Below, one piece after another: positions 1 through 11,782 of a stretch of 64,000 nt of DNA (its first letter is position 1; every line of letters starts with the position of its first letter). This stretch comes from Triangularia verruculosa. Its lineage: Eukaryota; Ascomycota; Sordariomycetes; Sordariales; Podosporaceae. The stretch is taken from contig MU863883.1 in NCBI GenBank assembly GCA_033296885.1, positions 310,001 to 374,000 on the forward strand, in the 5' to 3' direction. The translations under genes were made by a program, and so were the position numbers. The notes beneath the pieces were generated by a model. That model was not told the DNA's origin and ran no database searches. It worked only from the letters and a program-made list of their open reading frames with translations.

Positions 1-602
1 AAGAGGACAACACCCCCAAAGATCCTCGCCTCGGCCCAGTATCCGACCATATCGGCTACACTGTTGGGGTATTGGTCATAGTCGACATACCAAGGGTGTG
101 TGAACAGAGTTGGGAAAGGGCCGTTGGGGAAGTAACGCCAGTATAGATCATCGTCTTTGGGTGGCGCCCATTCAGTGATGCCGTCGTGCTTGTGGAGACT
201 TGTGTCGAGGTTGAAGAGCATGACGGCTGCTTCGTGCAGCACGATGGCAACAAGCTCCACCAGACGAGTCCTGAAGACTCGGGAGCCGGGAGACGAGGTC
301 TGGTAGGAGTGGAGGAGCCCCGTGTCTATCTCTAAGCTTTCGGGCTGGAACGAGTCGCGGAATTCTGATAGCTTGTCCAGCACGCCGGGACAAAGATCCC
401 GATGTTTCTCACGCAAGGGATGGCCATCTGGAAGCTCGCCGTCAGAGCAGTCATCTCCGACCTCGGCCGTGGGGAGTCCGTCGAGGATCTGTGCAAATGT
501 GATCTTCGCGATATCAGTTGCGAGAAGTCGTGAAATGGCTCGGGTGAGGATGTCACGATGGTTCTCGTTGAGGCCATGAATTGGAAGTTTCCTGACATCC
601 AT
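1..602 (-). CDS. Putative metalloprotease-like protein, degenerate HExxH (C-terminus cut by window edge)
   Basis: An open frame begins at the ATG at 602 (reading MDVRKLPIHGL) and stays open to the window edge, giving about 200 residues with no stop. A helix around residue 120 reads VAIVLHEAAVMLF, and about 60 residues later comes YWAEARIFGGVV. The divergent neighbour at 1414 has the same layout, with VAHEIVHFLTG followed by a FFEKMLLGGVV segment, so I infer that the two belong to one fungal family of HExxH proteins. Here the second histidine of HExxH is replaced by valine (HEAAV), so zinc binding and catalysis are doubtful. The start is chosen as the only ATG giving this open frame next to a non-coding upstream region. 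The true function is unknown, and the gene may continue to the left or be spliced there. Confidence 0.6.
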   Translation of the reverse strand, partial: MDVRKLPIHGLNENHRDILTRAISRLLATDIAKITFAQILDGLPTAEVGDDCSDGELPDGHPLREKHRDLCPGVLDKLSEFRDSFQPESLEIDTGLLHSYQTSSPGSRVFRTRLVELVAIVLHEAAVMLFNLDTSLHKHDGITEWAPPKDDDLYWRYFPNGPFPTLFTHPWYVDYDQYPNSVADMVGYWAEARIFGGVVL

Positions 603-1413
603 CTTCAGCCTAGATGTTGTAGAAGTGTTAGGCTATAGGCGCGTCAAAATTTGATGATAGATGATTGATCGCTGTTAGCAGATGCTCTCGGATGAACAAT
701 TCCGGTGAGAGAGATGAATGTCAAATGACTTACAGAAGGTGTTGCGCTCGCAGCCAGCCCCACTTTTGTGCCAAGTGGACTGTTGATACTCAGGGGCTTC
801 ATATGGCACATAGCCGCTGAACTGTGCCACTGAGACCACAGGTAAGGCCAAGATATGGAACGACAGCTGGCTCAACTATCACCATGATATGGTCACAGAA
901 AGAGAACAGGACCATGCAGCCAGTCGCAGAATTGATCGAGTGTGCGTGTCTCTTACAGCCAGCTGGAAAGATACCTCCCATTTGGGTAACAGGAATCACT
1001 CCGAAGTGTTGCACCATGGCTAGACAGAAGCAGTATTGGCCTGCAGGTTCAGCCTTTTATCTTCTTAGAAAGGCCGCGAAGAGGCTGCCATTCCCGGAAT
1101 AGGTGCACATCAATGTTGCAAGTCTCGAGGAAAGTAAAACGCGAATCAATAGCCACCTGGCCTTGTCAGACCAGGGGAAACGGCTATCATGGTGCCTGTG
1201 AATATTAGGGCGTTGTGATACTCTCAACAGCCTGGATCAGTATAAGAAGTGATATGAGATCTGCATATCGAAGACAACCCAACCGACTACACCGTGCCTT
1301 CTGAGAGCTCTAAGCCTGTATCAACTCAACTGAACATACATACACTATACGCAAGCAGGCCTTGCTTATACGAGATCTTCTGTTCATAGTTTGTTCTATA
1401 TTTCTTTCTCGTC
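603..1413. other. Intergenic, divergent promoter region
   Basis: These 811 bp separate two divergently transcribed, apparently related genes. No coding exon with splice signals was found. Short open frames here lack recognisable protein character. The stretch must hold both promoters. Confidence 0.6.
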
Positions 1414-2631
1414 ATGTCTAGAATCGGAAACCTTGTTGTCCACGACACAGATGCGCCCGATGAGACCGGGGAGATCCCAACAATCCCGAGAAACTCCTCC
1501 CGAGTGAAAGTTGTCGAGGCAGTCATCGACCTCGCCCTATCCATTCTCGAGACAACGCAGGGGAAGGCTGCCTTGGTCCGAACGGCAACTGAAATCGTCA
1601 ACGAACGCATTCGCTTGAACCACCCGATCATCTACAGAGACCCTGTAGACAGGCTCCCCGACCTGATTAACCGTTTCCTGAGGGAGATGAGAAGAGACTT
1701 TCCTTTCGTCTACCTCGGCATCATCGCAGGGGAGGGGGAAGCTGTCAGAGTCAAAGATCCCAACTGGCGTACTGACTTGAGCAGATGGCAACCGAAAGCC
1801 GCCGGTCCTCTCTACCTCCACCGTTACATCATCAACAACATGATCGCCTGTCTCAGCCAGCCCGACAAGGCAAGGGACAACTACAAAGTCTTCAAATTCC
1901 AAATGGCGATCACAGTTGCCCACGAAATCGTGCACTTTCTTACAGGCTTGCTGATTGATCCGGTTCCACGGCGCCAGTACACGCCTCCCCGCGTCACCCT
2001 GGAGATCTACGGCAACAGGGCGAAGGGTGAATCAGGCCGATTCTTCGAGAAGATGCTTCTAGGCGGCGTTGTGGAGTGCTATGAAGACGAAACCGATCGC
2101 ATGGGAGATCAACAGGCAGGTGTACCATGGATTTTTCCAGATTCCAAGAAAAGCAGCTTAGGATTCCGCGTGTCCATGACCTATATCGACCGATTCGTCA
2201 ACAAAGGTCGGCTAAGCGTCCCCCCACCCCCTTTATTCACCCCATCATCTTACGTCTCACCATTTTTTCTAACAAGAAACTAACTTGAATTAGAATTTTC
2301 ATTCCCAATTCAAACCTCGGCCAACTACCGCCCCATTAAACGGTCTGACCTACGAGACAGGAGCAGAGAAATGACCTTTGTGCGAGAGGAGGAAGCCTAC
2401 GCCGAGACTGCCTCGCTGACTTCAAGTCAGGACTCACGCTACCGCCGGCTCCCCGCCCAGACTTCCAGCACAGCGTCCCCCCGACCGTCTGTTCGGTCGT
2501 CCCGCCCTGCCCAAAGCCACACAGGCTCAGCTCCTCCCAGCGGATCTCGTCCCTCCCCCTTTGGAACCGGTCAGGTCAACCGAGCCCCTGCACCTCGACC
2601 TTTCATATTCTGGTCCAACACCGGGTTCTAG
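1414..2631 (+). CDS. Putative HExxH metalloprotease-like fungal protein
   Basis: Two exons, 1414-2206 and 2294-2631, give 376 residues. The intron of 87 nt has a weak donor (GTCGGC) but a good CTAAC branch site just before the TAG acceptor. Joining them restores one frame (FVNKEFSFPIQTS), whereas the unspliced frame runs into a proline-rich tail and a stop. About residue 172 the helix VAHEIVHFLTG carries a perfect HExxH zinc motif, followed by a conserved-looking GESGRFFEKMLLGGVVE block in which a glutamate could be the third ligand. There is no signal peptide. The tail after about residue 300 is Ser/Pro/Thr-rich and looks disordered. I recognise the layout as a fungal family of unknown role; protease activity is inferred from the motif alone. 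The neighbour at 1-602 looks like a diverged paralogue. Confidence 0.75.
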
Positions 2632-3610
2632 TCATCCCCGTCCCTCGCATGTCGGCTAACCAGCTTCTGAACAAGCTCGGCCGTCCTATTCTGGGAACAC
2701 ATACTCTGGACAGAAGCGATAGATCTAGCGAGACCATTAATACTCCGAAGTTGAAGAGATAACGATGGCCGGGCCACCCTACCGTTCAGGCATTGCTTCG
2801 CTAGTAGTCCTTGGATCTTTTGAGATACCACAGAGTGTTGGAGATGTGACTAACTGATATACTTAGCATTGAATTTGCTAGACAACGGGCGTAATAAACT
2901 CCACTGAGACCTCTCCGCTAGCACATGTACGTACCTATCTGCTTTGTATTTTCGATCGTACACCTTTAGCAGTAAAACATCATGCTTCAGCCAATTGCAT
3001 CTTCAATTCCTCTTAGTCTGTTTACATCTAAACACTACCCCTGAATACCCCAGCCCACACAACACATATCTGTGTGGATGATATATAAACACCAATTATT
3101 TTCTCTTCCCCAGAAATAAAAGAGTACACACACTACTACACAAACCAGACACCTATCTGCACACACACCCGCCAGACTTTCAACACTCAAACAACAGATC
3201 ATCAGAAAAAAAAAACACTGCCTATAATGATACAACGCCCCTGCTATATGCAAATATCCCTTTCCCAGGCTTTGGCTTCCTCTCTCCACAAACACTAATG
3301 ATGATGAATCGAAAAAGAAGAAACAGAAGAAAATCCCTTTGCTTTCCCTCCTTCCTCCCTTCCTTCCAGCAAAGCTTTATCAAACGCAACACACCAGCGT
3401 ATATATGTTATATGTTCCAGCCAGAAAAAATAGTCAGACAGAGAGGACTCCCGCTTTTTGCCTTTGTATAACACCTTCCCGCACCCCGTCATATTCCAAC
3501 AGCCCCGAATCATCCAACATATTGAACACACACACCGTTACGATATTATGCCCTCCAATACCTGGCCGGACCCGTTATATATCACCGCCACAGCCACCTC
3601 CCAAATGCGA
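2632..3610. other. Convergent intergenic region
   Basis: This lies between the 3' ends of the metalloprotease-like gene and CYK3. It is CA/AT-rich with a short A run near 3208, and no coding exon was seen. It presumably contains both 3' untranslated regions. Confidence 0.6.
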
Positions 3611-6600
3611 TTAACCCTCGCAAACCCATTCCGCAAAAACGCACCACCTCGCCGTCCGATCCGCCAGCACCAAACCCCTCCAAACACCCCGCTCACTGCA
3701 CTTGATAATCGTCTCCCACAACCCCCCATCACCCATATCCTCCTCACTATGCAACCCCGAAGAGCTAGGCGACATGATCTTCCCGGCAATCCCCACCCCC
3801 CTCCTCTCCTCCTTCCTCATCAATCTCAAAATCTTGCCCCCCGGGGTCTGGATCGCCAGCTTCGCCGGCTTCTGCGAACCACTACCCCCGCCACTGCTGT
3901 TGGACGTCGTCGTGCTCGGCATGGACCCGGCTGCACTACTAGTCATGCTCATGGCACTACCAGGCCGCATAAACGGAATCGGGCTCGCCCCACCCCTGCC
4001 CCCCTCTGTAGGCGACACCGGCGTGATGGCGGCCGAGCTCGGGTGCTGGCGAATGGCAAAGACAAAAGTATTGTTCAGAGCCAAGCGCTGGCACTGGGGC
4101 TGGACAACGTAGATGTCGTGCCTCTGTGCGTGAGGGGTAGGGTGCCGGGTGACAAACTCGTAAGGTGGGTTCTCGCCCGTGTGAATCACTGGCAGAGCAA
4201 AAGCCAGAGGGTGTGGTATGTCCTTGATGCTGTGCATCAAACCACGCTTGCCGGCGTAGATTTTCAACACACCGGTACCCTCATCGCCGGGGAGGAGGGC
4301 CTTGACTGTGTACCGCTTCATGCCGCCGTGCCATTCTGCCTGGGCGAGAGCACGCTTCTTGACTACATCTCCAGACTCAAAAACGTCGCCGTCCATGTCT
4401 CGGGAGTAAGCTCTCACTTCAACTTCGGCGGCTACTTCGACGTCAGGGGGAACATTGAACTTGATGTGAACCATTTCTAGGTCCTCAATACGGACCAAAG
4501 AGGTGTTGTAGTCCACCATTTGTAGTTCGTTCTTGAAGAAAGGCGGGCAAGCACAGGGGAGGTTGAGCAGCGTCTCGTGGGCAACAGGCGGGCACATATG
4601 CTGCTGGGCGTGGTGTTCTGGGATATGCGTCCAGCAGATCTCGGAGGGGCGGACAAGGAACCACCAGGGGTCGGCAGAAGATGTGCTGTGGCTCGAGTAC
4701 AGCGCCCGCTTAGGGTTTGATGGACTGGCGAGGCAGCAGTCCATGAAGCGCCACTCATTGTCCACCAGGACCGCGTTCCACCAGTGGTTTGATCTGGGCA
4801 TAATGTTGACCTCTGGAATCTCTCCTGGAGTCTTGAGGTAACCACGAACAACCTCGCAGCCGAGACCAACGGCGGCACACATCTCCAACACCAGCACCGC
4901 GTATTCCTCGGCACACCCGCGCCTGGACTGAATGACCTGTCTGGTATCGACCTCGCCCTCGAAGTCCTCTTCCCAGCAGATATTCTCGGCAACCCACGTG
5001 AAGATGGCCCGGAGCCTTTGGACATCGCTGCGATAGGGACGGCATACATACGTCGTCGCCAGTGTGATCGCCGTAGTGGTCGGAGCGAGATTCGTCAAGA
5101 ACCGCGAGTTCTTGTCAACTTGGCTCAGGTTGATCGCGTGGTAATTGATCGGCTCAGTAATCGGCATGCCATCAGCTCCTTCGTCGCCGTCAATGCTGCT
5201 ATACAGTTCCTCAACTGGGTCCAGCGCTGGATAATCCAGCATCTGACATCTCTCTTTCCTTTCGATCTTCTCATTGACGCTCAACGAGTTTGAGCGGTTC
5301 ACATCACGCCGAACCTGCACCCAGTCAACACCACCTCCCATGCCCATGTCTCTCGGGGGTCCCATCTTGCTAGGGAGCAGTCCGGCAGAGGACATGGATG
5401 TGAGTGCAGGCGTGGACTTATTGGAGGATGATGAAAGGTTGGAGGTGCTGGCTCCAGCAGCAGCAATGCTTCCTCTTGTGCTGGCCACTCCTGTCTTTGC
5501 AGATTCCAAAATGCGCTTGATAAAGTTCTGCTTCTTCGGCTTTGGGGTTACCAGACCTCCAAGGCCGGGAAGCGCAGGCATGGGATCCTCCGTGAAGCCC
5601 AGTTGTGACTTGGAGCGCTGTTGCTGATTCGGGTGCTCAGACGCGTGGCTACTGTGATAGGTAACCCCTGAAAAGGGCGTCTCTGGCCGGCCGCTATCCG
5701 CATCGCTGTTAAGCAGATCGCGCATACCGAGCGCGCTGTGAGCCCTACTCCGGTTCTTGCGTGCGAGACTGCCGGCGCTGGTCGCGCTGATTCCTCCTGC
5801 TGACACACCGCTCATCAAACTCCGATCGGTACTCTGTGTGTTTGATGAACTATTCGTTGAATTGGTCTTGGTGGTAAAGGTTCTGTTGAGGATGCTGCGG
5901 CCAACTTCATAGCCGGACTTTTTGTGTCTCAACTTCTGCTCCGGCTGCGCATCCATACCCATCGAGGACTTTGGCCTGTCATAGATGCCGCTCTTAGGTG
6001 GCGGTGGTGGAGCCTCATCCTCATCGGCAGCGGTAGCCTTGTGCTGGTGCATAGTCCTCAACCTCGACTCCATGCGCTCGACGTAGTTGCTTAGCTGTGG
6101 GAGATGGGGTTCCTGGGAGCTTTCGAGAGGCGTAGGCTCCACCGAGGAGTCTGCAGTGCCGCTGTTCGTTTCGTACCCCTCATCAATGTGGTGTGGTATT
6201 CCCATTGAGGTATTGGGTCGCAAGCTCTGCCCCCTCCTTTTTCTCGAACGCGCATGCACCATATCAAATGAAGCAGGAGACCAAGGATCCAATGGAGGCG
6301 GCTCTGGAGACTCTTCGCGACCAACATTACTACCAGTACCAAGGGCATCCAGCTGTTCCATCACGTCATCCATGGCTTCTCTCAGAGGTGATGGTGTAAG
6401 ACCATCGAGTGCGCCGGGGGAAGGGGGGCATGGTGTCAGCATCCTGGGGGTTTGATAGCCTGCTGTTTGGGGTGGTTCATAGGATGCATTCGAGTGTTGT
6501 CTGGAGATGTGACTTTGCCCATACGAAGCATTGGAGTTCCCCCTTGACAGTGACGATTGTTCCCTAGCAATTCCAGTGAAATAGCCCTCATCCTGAGAGA

Positions 6601-7855
6601 ACTGAGATTCTTGTCGCGTAACCTTGGTTCGATGAGGAGGTGGCGGGGGTGGAGGAGGTGAATCGGATCTGTCGGTGATAGTTCGGTCCAGACTAAGGTG
6701 GTATGTATGCTGTCTTCCGTGCTGAGGGGGCGCTGGTGAGTTGTTCCGCTCCAAGCTCATATGATGGACATGGTGACGGTGAGCGAGAGGTGGCCCGGCT
6801 GACATTGCCGAGTCGAAACTTCGGTTGAACGTGTTCTCTGGTCTGGTGTCAGGAGGTCTGTAAGGAATATATGATGGAGCAGGCGATGGCGCTCGCGAGT
6901 CAAAGCCATCATCTAGCGGAGGAGCTGGGGACGGTGCCCTTGAATCATAGGCATGGTGTTGCGGAGGTGCCGGTGACGCTGCTCGTGTGCCATAACCACC
7001 GTGATGTGGTGGTGGTGGTGCTGGTGAAGCTGCCCTCATGGAATAAGCATTGTGAAGTGGTGGTGCTGGTGAAGCTGCCCTCATGCCATAAGCATTGTGA
7101 AGTGGTGGTGCTGGTGAAGCTGCTCTCATATCATGGCCACCGTGATGCGGCGGGGCCGGTGATACGGCCCGTGGGTTGTAACTCATATCCTGTGGTGGTG
7201 CTGGTGAAGGAGACCTCGAGATGTAGTTTTGGTGCTGAGGGGGAGCTGGGGATGGGGCCCGAGAACCTGCATGATGAGGATGATATTCTGGCATAGGTGA
7301 AGGACTTCTTGATCCATAATTCTGGTGATGAACAGGAGCTGGCGATGGTGCCCGGTGACTATAACTCAGATTCGAAGGCGGTGCGGGTGAGACCTCTCGT
7401 TGTCGTCTGGTGGCTTGCCGGACAGGGGATGTATTGTCCATGGAATTGACCGACGCATCGCGGGATCGCGCGACCGGAGTAGCGTCCTCTTTCTTGTAGC
7501 CATCTTTGAATGTTTCTGGTACTTTAGCCGTTGTATAATGCGGCGCTTTTGCATAAGCCTCGAATGGTTTCCGAAACGTCCTTGACTTTTGTGGCGTATT
7601 TTTTGGACTCGGCGTGCTGCCGTTTGGTAAGGGGCTTGTTGACCTGGTCGTTGGGCGAAACGTTTCTGGCAATACTTCGACAAAATTAGAAGGAAACAGG
7701 CCGACCGCTCTTCTGTCGCGAAATAAACGACCTGTCCACCACGAGCCGTCACCGGCATTCAGACACTCAATTAAATCTCCCTCAATAAACCCAAGATCTC
7801 GCTTGCTCTAGAACAAAAGAACAAACACAATGCGGTTAGCTGAGCTCCCGAGCCG

Positions 7856-7886
<31 letters not shown>

Positions 7887-7982
7887 CAATAATCGCATCG
7901 CACGAACCTCTCCTCCCCAAGAATAAACCGCCCTGACCCAGCAAGGAAATCGCGTCGGTAATGGTAATGGCGCGGGCACCAT
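3611..7982 (-). CDS. cyk3: Cytokinesis protein 3 (SH3 and transglutaminase-like domains)
   Basis: Exons 7982-7908 and 7807-3611 (100-nt intron) encode 1423 residues. Exon 1 gives the conserved start (MVPAPLPLPTRFPCWVRAVY) and joins in frame to SKRDLGFIEGDLIE, completing an N-terminal SH3 domain at about residues 17-70 (ALYDY-type strand, GDGSWWTGRL, VGLFPSNFVEVL). A long disordered middle carries many SPAPP repeats. A transglutaminase-like domain lies near residues 950-1060, with TRQVIQSRRGCAEEYAVLVL and NHWWNAVLVDNEWRFMD. The cysteine sits one residue away from the usual C-x-[DE]-[FY]-A spacing, in keeping with the idea that Cyk3 proteins are not active transglutaminases. In yeasts Cyk3 acts at the division ring and promotes primary septum synthesis. 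A naive open reading frame would start at 7672 and lose the SH3 domain. The family call is secure. Confidence 0.92.
6870..7380 (-). repeat. SPAPP repeat region of Cyk3, with a 45-nt minisatellite
   Basis: Within the Cyk3 coding sequence about a dozen copies of a 13-16 residue proline-rich unit (RA[AP]SPAPP plus a His/Tyr-rich spacer) follow one another. Around 7015-7130 two to three copies of a 45-nt unit are nearly identical, differing only in a few bases. Such a tract would change length easily by slippage or unequal exchange. Confidence 0.85.
7859..7886. repeat. 28-nt homopolymer A run (T run in the cyk3 intron)
   Basis: An uninterrupted A run on the plus strand lies inside intron 1 of cyk3. 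On the coding strand it is a long T tract, positioned between the donor and the CTAAC-like branch site. Its length is probably polymorphic. Confidence 0.9.
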
Positions 7983-9538
7983 TTTGGCGAATCTTCAATC
8001 GCAACAGGCAGAAGGTGAGCTGCAACAGTCGGTAAGCGCCCCTGTGCAATGATGTCGTCGCTGCTGCGACTCGGCGCAGAGAAATGGTGCCACGGTCGTC
8101 CAAGTTGCTCGCACTGATCGTCGTAGGTAAACAAATGCAGGTACACAGGCAGACAGGTGTGTTGCGCCAGTTGAAGCTGCCACTCGCACAGGAAGCAGGA
8201 ATATTGATGACGGCACCGGCCTAAGAATCGTGCTCTGCCTGGAGGCTGGGAAAGCGGTTAGGATGTGGAGATGTCGAGCAGCAGCGCCATCCAAGGCCAA
8301 GCCAGGCACACCCCAAGTTAACGACTGACAGAAACAAGGAACTTCACAGCAGCTGGCCTCACCACGCGAAAGTGACGACAGGCACAACAGGAAGAAATAC
8401 AGGCGAAGGGATCCCAGGCCTTAGTTCCCCCACTGCTCGTGGAGTTCAGTTGTAATGGCAAACGAAGGGTAACAGCCGGCCGACATTTTGTCAACCAGGA
8501 TCCGTCCTTAGCATGTCCAAGGGCGGTCGAAAGCAAGGCCCAAGCTCCCACAAGAGCTGTGTCGTTGCGCGGGGCAACCGGACAACCACCCCACCAAACA
8601 CCCACCTGCCAATTAGGGCCAAACAAGGCTTTCGGTAGCATGCCGCCCAAGTGCCGGGCGTCTGGTTGAGGGTTGCCGTGATTGGCCCGAGCGGGCTGTC
8701 CTCGAGGAGTGCAGCCTGCACTCCTCTAGTGGTTCCAGGCTGTGGAATGCAGGACGCACAAGCTGCAGGACCGGCCAGCTTTTATCGCAGTAGAAGAGGC
8801 GCCGGTTCTTCAAGACCTGTCTCGACCCGTTTTCCTGTTTCCAGCCGTGGAGGAGACATGGAAAAAACACCATGATTCTGGCCCCAACTGCCCAACTGCT
8901 GGACGGTTACAGCATCGCATCACTCCCTTCCTGGATCGTATCTCAGCCAAACACCGCTGCAGATCCGGGCGACACTCCGAAACTCGTCCAGGGTCCGCCC
9001 TACCGCTAGCATCTTAAAGTAAACAATGGCCCGTGCCCGCCAAACGCAGCACCCGGACAACCAAGCCGCCAACTGAGAACACCAGACCCAGGTTTAATAG
9101 CGAACGGCTGACACAGGCGCAACGCGGGCGGTGTTTCCCCTTCTCCAGCTAGGATCCCATCGACAGAAAGAAAACCGTCCGAACTCCCTCCTCCCTCTCT
9201 CTCCGCCTCCCGCCTCTCCCGCCCGACCCATCCTCCCTCCTTTCTCCAGGTCTTCCCCAGGACCATCGAGGTTCGGCTTGGAAGGCGACGAGTTTCCCCC
9301 CCGCCCCCAAGACCCAGGTTGCGCTCGGTTGTCTTTTAAGCTTGCGTCCCCGCCTATCCGTACCACCCGATCGATTTGCGACCAAGGGCAGACCCGACCC
9401 GACAAACTCGATCTGCTCCATCCACGAGCCACTTGAGTCTCCACAGTCGCGTGTGTGGGCTGAGGCGCCACGAGGTCTCGCCACTGTCGCCGGTGTGCTT
9501 CGCTGCAACTTGCGCCTGACGAAACAACCAGAGTCGCA
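7983..9538. other. Divergent promoter region between cyk3 and the GCK-III kinase
   Basis: These 1.56 kb lie between two head-to-head genes that both act in cell division in related fungi. The part next to the kinase start (about 9170-9300) is strongly CT-rich on the plus strand, as is typical of fungal promoters and leaders. No convincing exon was found. Confidence 0.6.
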
Positions 9539-11782
9539 ATGGCAGACGAAGGCGTCGCGAACCACTACCAGGTACTGGAGGAGCTTGGACGTGAGTGCGC
9601 ATTGCGCTTTTGCTCTGGAACATCAATACTGACTTGTCGCAGGCGGCAGCTTTGGCGTGGTCTACAAGGCCATTGAGAAAAAGACTGGAGAAACGGTCGC
9701 AATCAAACATGTATGATTTTCGGTCGCTTTTGTCTCGGCCAGTCTGTGATATTAATGTGATTTGTGATGCGAACAGATTGACCTCGAGTCCAGCGACGAT
9801 GACATTCATGAAATCCAACAAGAAATCTCGGTGCTCAGCACTTGCGCCAGCAGCCATGTCACCCAGTACAAGGCCAGCTTCCTGCGTGGACACAAGCTGT
9901 GGATCGTGATGGAATATTTGGGAGGAGGGTCTTGCCTCGACCTGGTATGCATGCGCTTTATCGCGATTCTTGGCCATGCGCCGCTCTAACAGTTACATTG
10001 CAGCTCAAACCAGGTGTCTTTCCAGAGGTCCATATTGCCATCATCTGCCGAGAACTGCTGCTAGGCCTTGAATATCTCCATGCTGAAGGCAAGATCCATC
10101 GCGACATCAAGGCTGCCAATGTCCTGTTGTCAGAAGCTGGCAAAGTCAAGCTCGCCGACTTTGGTGTTGCAGCTCAGTTGACGCATATGAAGTCGCAGCG
10201 CAACACCTTTGTTGGAACCCCCTTCTGGATGGCCCCTGAGGTCATCCAACAGTCAGGATATGACTTCAAGGCCGATATCTGGTCCTTGGGTATCACGGCT
10301 ATCGAGCTTGCGGTTGGTGAGCCGCCACATGCTCAAACACACCCCATGAAGGTGCTCTTCCAGATTCCCAAGCAAGCCCCTCCCAGGCTCGAGGGTAAGT
10401 TCAGCAAGGAGTTCAAAGACTTTATCGCACAGTGTCTTGTCAAGGAGCCAGAACACCGGCCTACTGCAAAGGAACTGCTTAAGCATCGGTTCGTTCGTTC
10501 CGCCGGCAAGGTGGAGGCGCTGCAAGAGCTCATCTACCGCAAGCAAGTCGCCGACGCCAAAGCAGAGCGTGTGAAGGCCCCGGTCTATTACCAAGAGACG
10601 TTACAGACCCTCTCTCCCAAAGACGAGGCAGACGAATGGGTCTTTGAAACTGTCAAGTCGGTCGTCCCACCAAGACGGGGCACCATCAGATCCCGAAAAC
10701 CGTCAGTCGTCCACGGAATCGAGGACGCCATGCATAAACTCGACGTCAAAGACGGGCCCTTGCAGCCCACCACCCCCAGCACCGTCCGGAAATCCACTGT
10801 CCGTCGCCAGTCCCTCCGTCAAAGCCAGCAAGCCAACCGCCACGTCTCCAACGGTTCACCCCGTGCGTCTGCGGTGTCTAAGCGGCCCTTGCAACCAGAC
10901 ATGTCCTTTGGTAACTCTGGCTCGACCATGCGTCTCTTCCGCCGCGTACCCTCCGACACCTCGACAAACCCTTCAAACTATGGCGGTTCTTCCCCTTCGG
11001 ATTCTTTTGTCTACGACAATAGTGAAAACCAACCGCCAACGTCATGGTCTTACCAAGCCCCTGTTGAACCCCACAGCAAGGAAGCGTTTCTGGGCAGGAG
11101 GCTCTACAACAAGGCGCTCGAGCCCTGCCTAGATGAACTCCACGCTCAAACAGCCGGGCCGGCGAAAAGGGAGGCGCTGGCGAGGTTATCGGATGCCTTG
11201 GCGCATTTAGATGCTGTTGATCCGGAGGGTTCTTATCATCTTCTTCGAAGCATAATGACTACCGTGTCACAGGACACAAAGCTGAGCAACGCCTTCATTC
11301 CCCGGGAACAACAGCAGCAGCCGCAACAACAGTCATATCAACAACACAAGCAAACCCCCAGCGAAGGGACGCCACAAGGTGGGACGGTGATCAAAGACCA
11401 GAGAACAAAAGCCCCACAGCCACCGCCTGGGTTGTCGAGCTCGCCAACAAAATTGATCATGTCCCAGGAGAACCCACATCTCGCTTCTCATAGGAGGAGG
11501 AGGGAGAGTAATATTGGTTTAGATCACCCGCTTGGGATATCACAACAAGGAGGGCAAGGCAGGGCGGCGTCGTCAGATAAAGAGTCGAGGGATAAGGAGC
11601 GGGAAAACAGGGAAAACAGAGAGAGGGACAAGGAAAAGATGGCCATGGCGGCTCTGGAGGCCAAGTTTCCCGGGAGACCCGCGGTGCAGGGGATGGAACA
11701 TTGCAAGGCGCTGAGCGACTTGCTTTATGCGAGGTGGACGGATGGGTTGAGGTTACGCTGGGGTGGTGTAGGGGGGCAGTAG
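9539..11782 (+). CDS. GCK-III (MST3/Sid1-like) Ste20-family protein kinase
   Basis: Four exons (9539-9590, 9643-9710, 9777-9944, 10004-11782) give 688 residues. The start [17 protein letters not shown] is supplied by short 5' exons, so the long downstream frame alone would miss the ATP-binding half of the kinase. Visible kinase features are GRGSFG at residues 17-22, the VAIK lysine at 39, [11 protein letters not shown], and the GTPFWMAPE activation segment that marks Ste20/GCK kinases. The [13 protein letters not shown] and [13 protein letters not shown] stretches resemble human MST3/4 and the fungal MST-1/SmKIN3/Sid1 group, which act in septation and STRIPAK-linked signalling. The C-terminal half is Ser/Pro/Gln-rich and ends in a conserved-looking [17 protein letters not shown] segment. 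Which of the two or three fungal GCK-III genes this is cannot be settled by eye. Confidence 0.9.

Noticed and set aside
824..1102. 92-codon frame between the two metalloprotease-like genes
   Set aside because: Composition not protein-like, no domain, and it lies where two divergent promoters must be.
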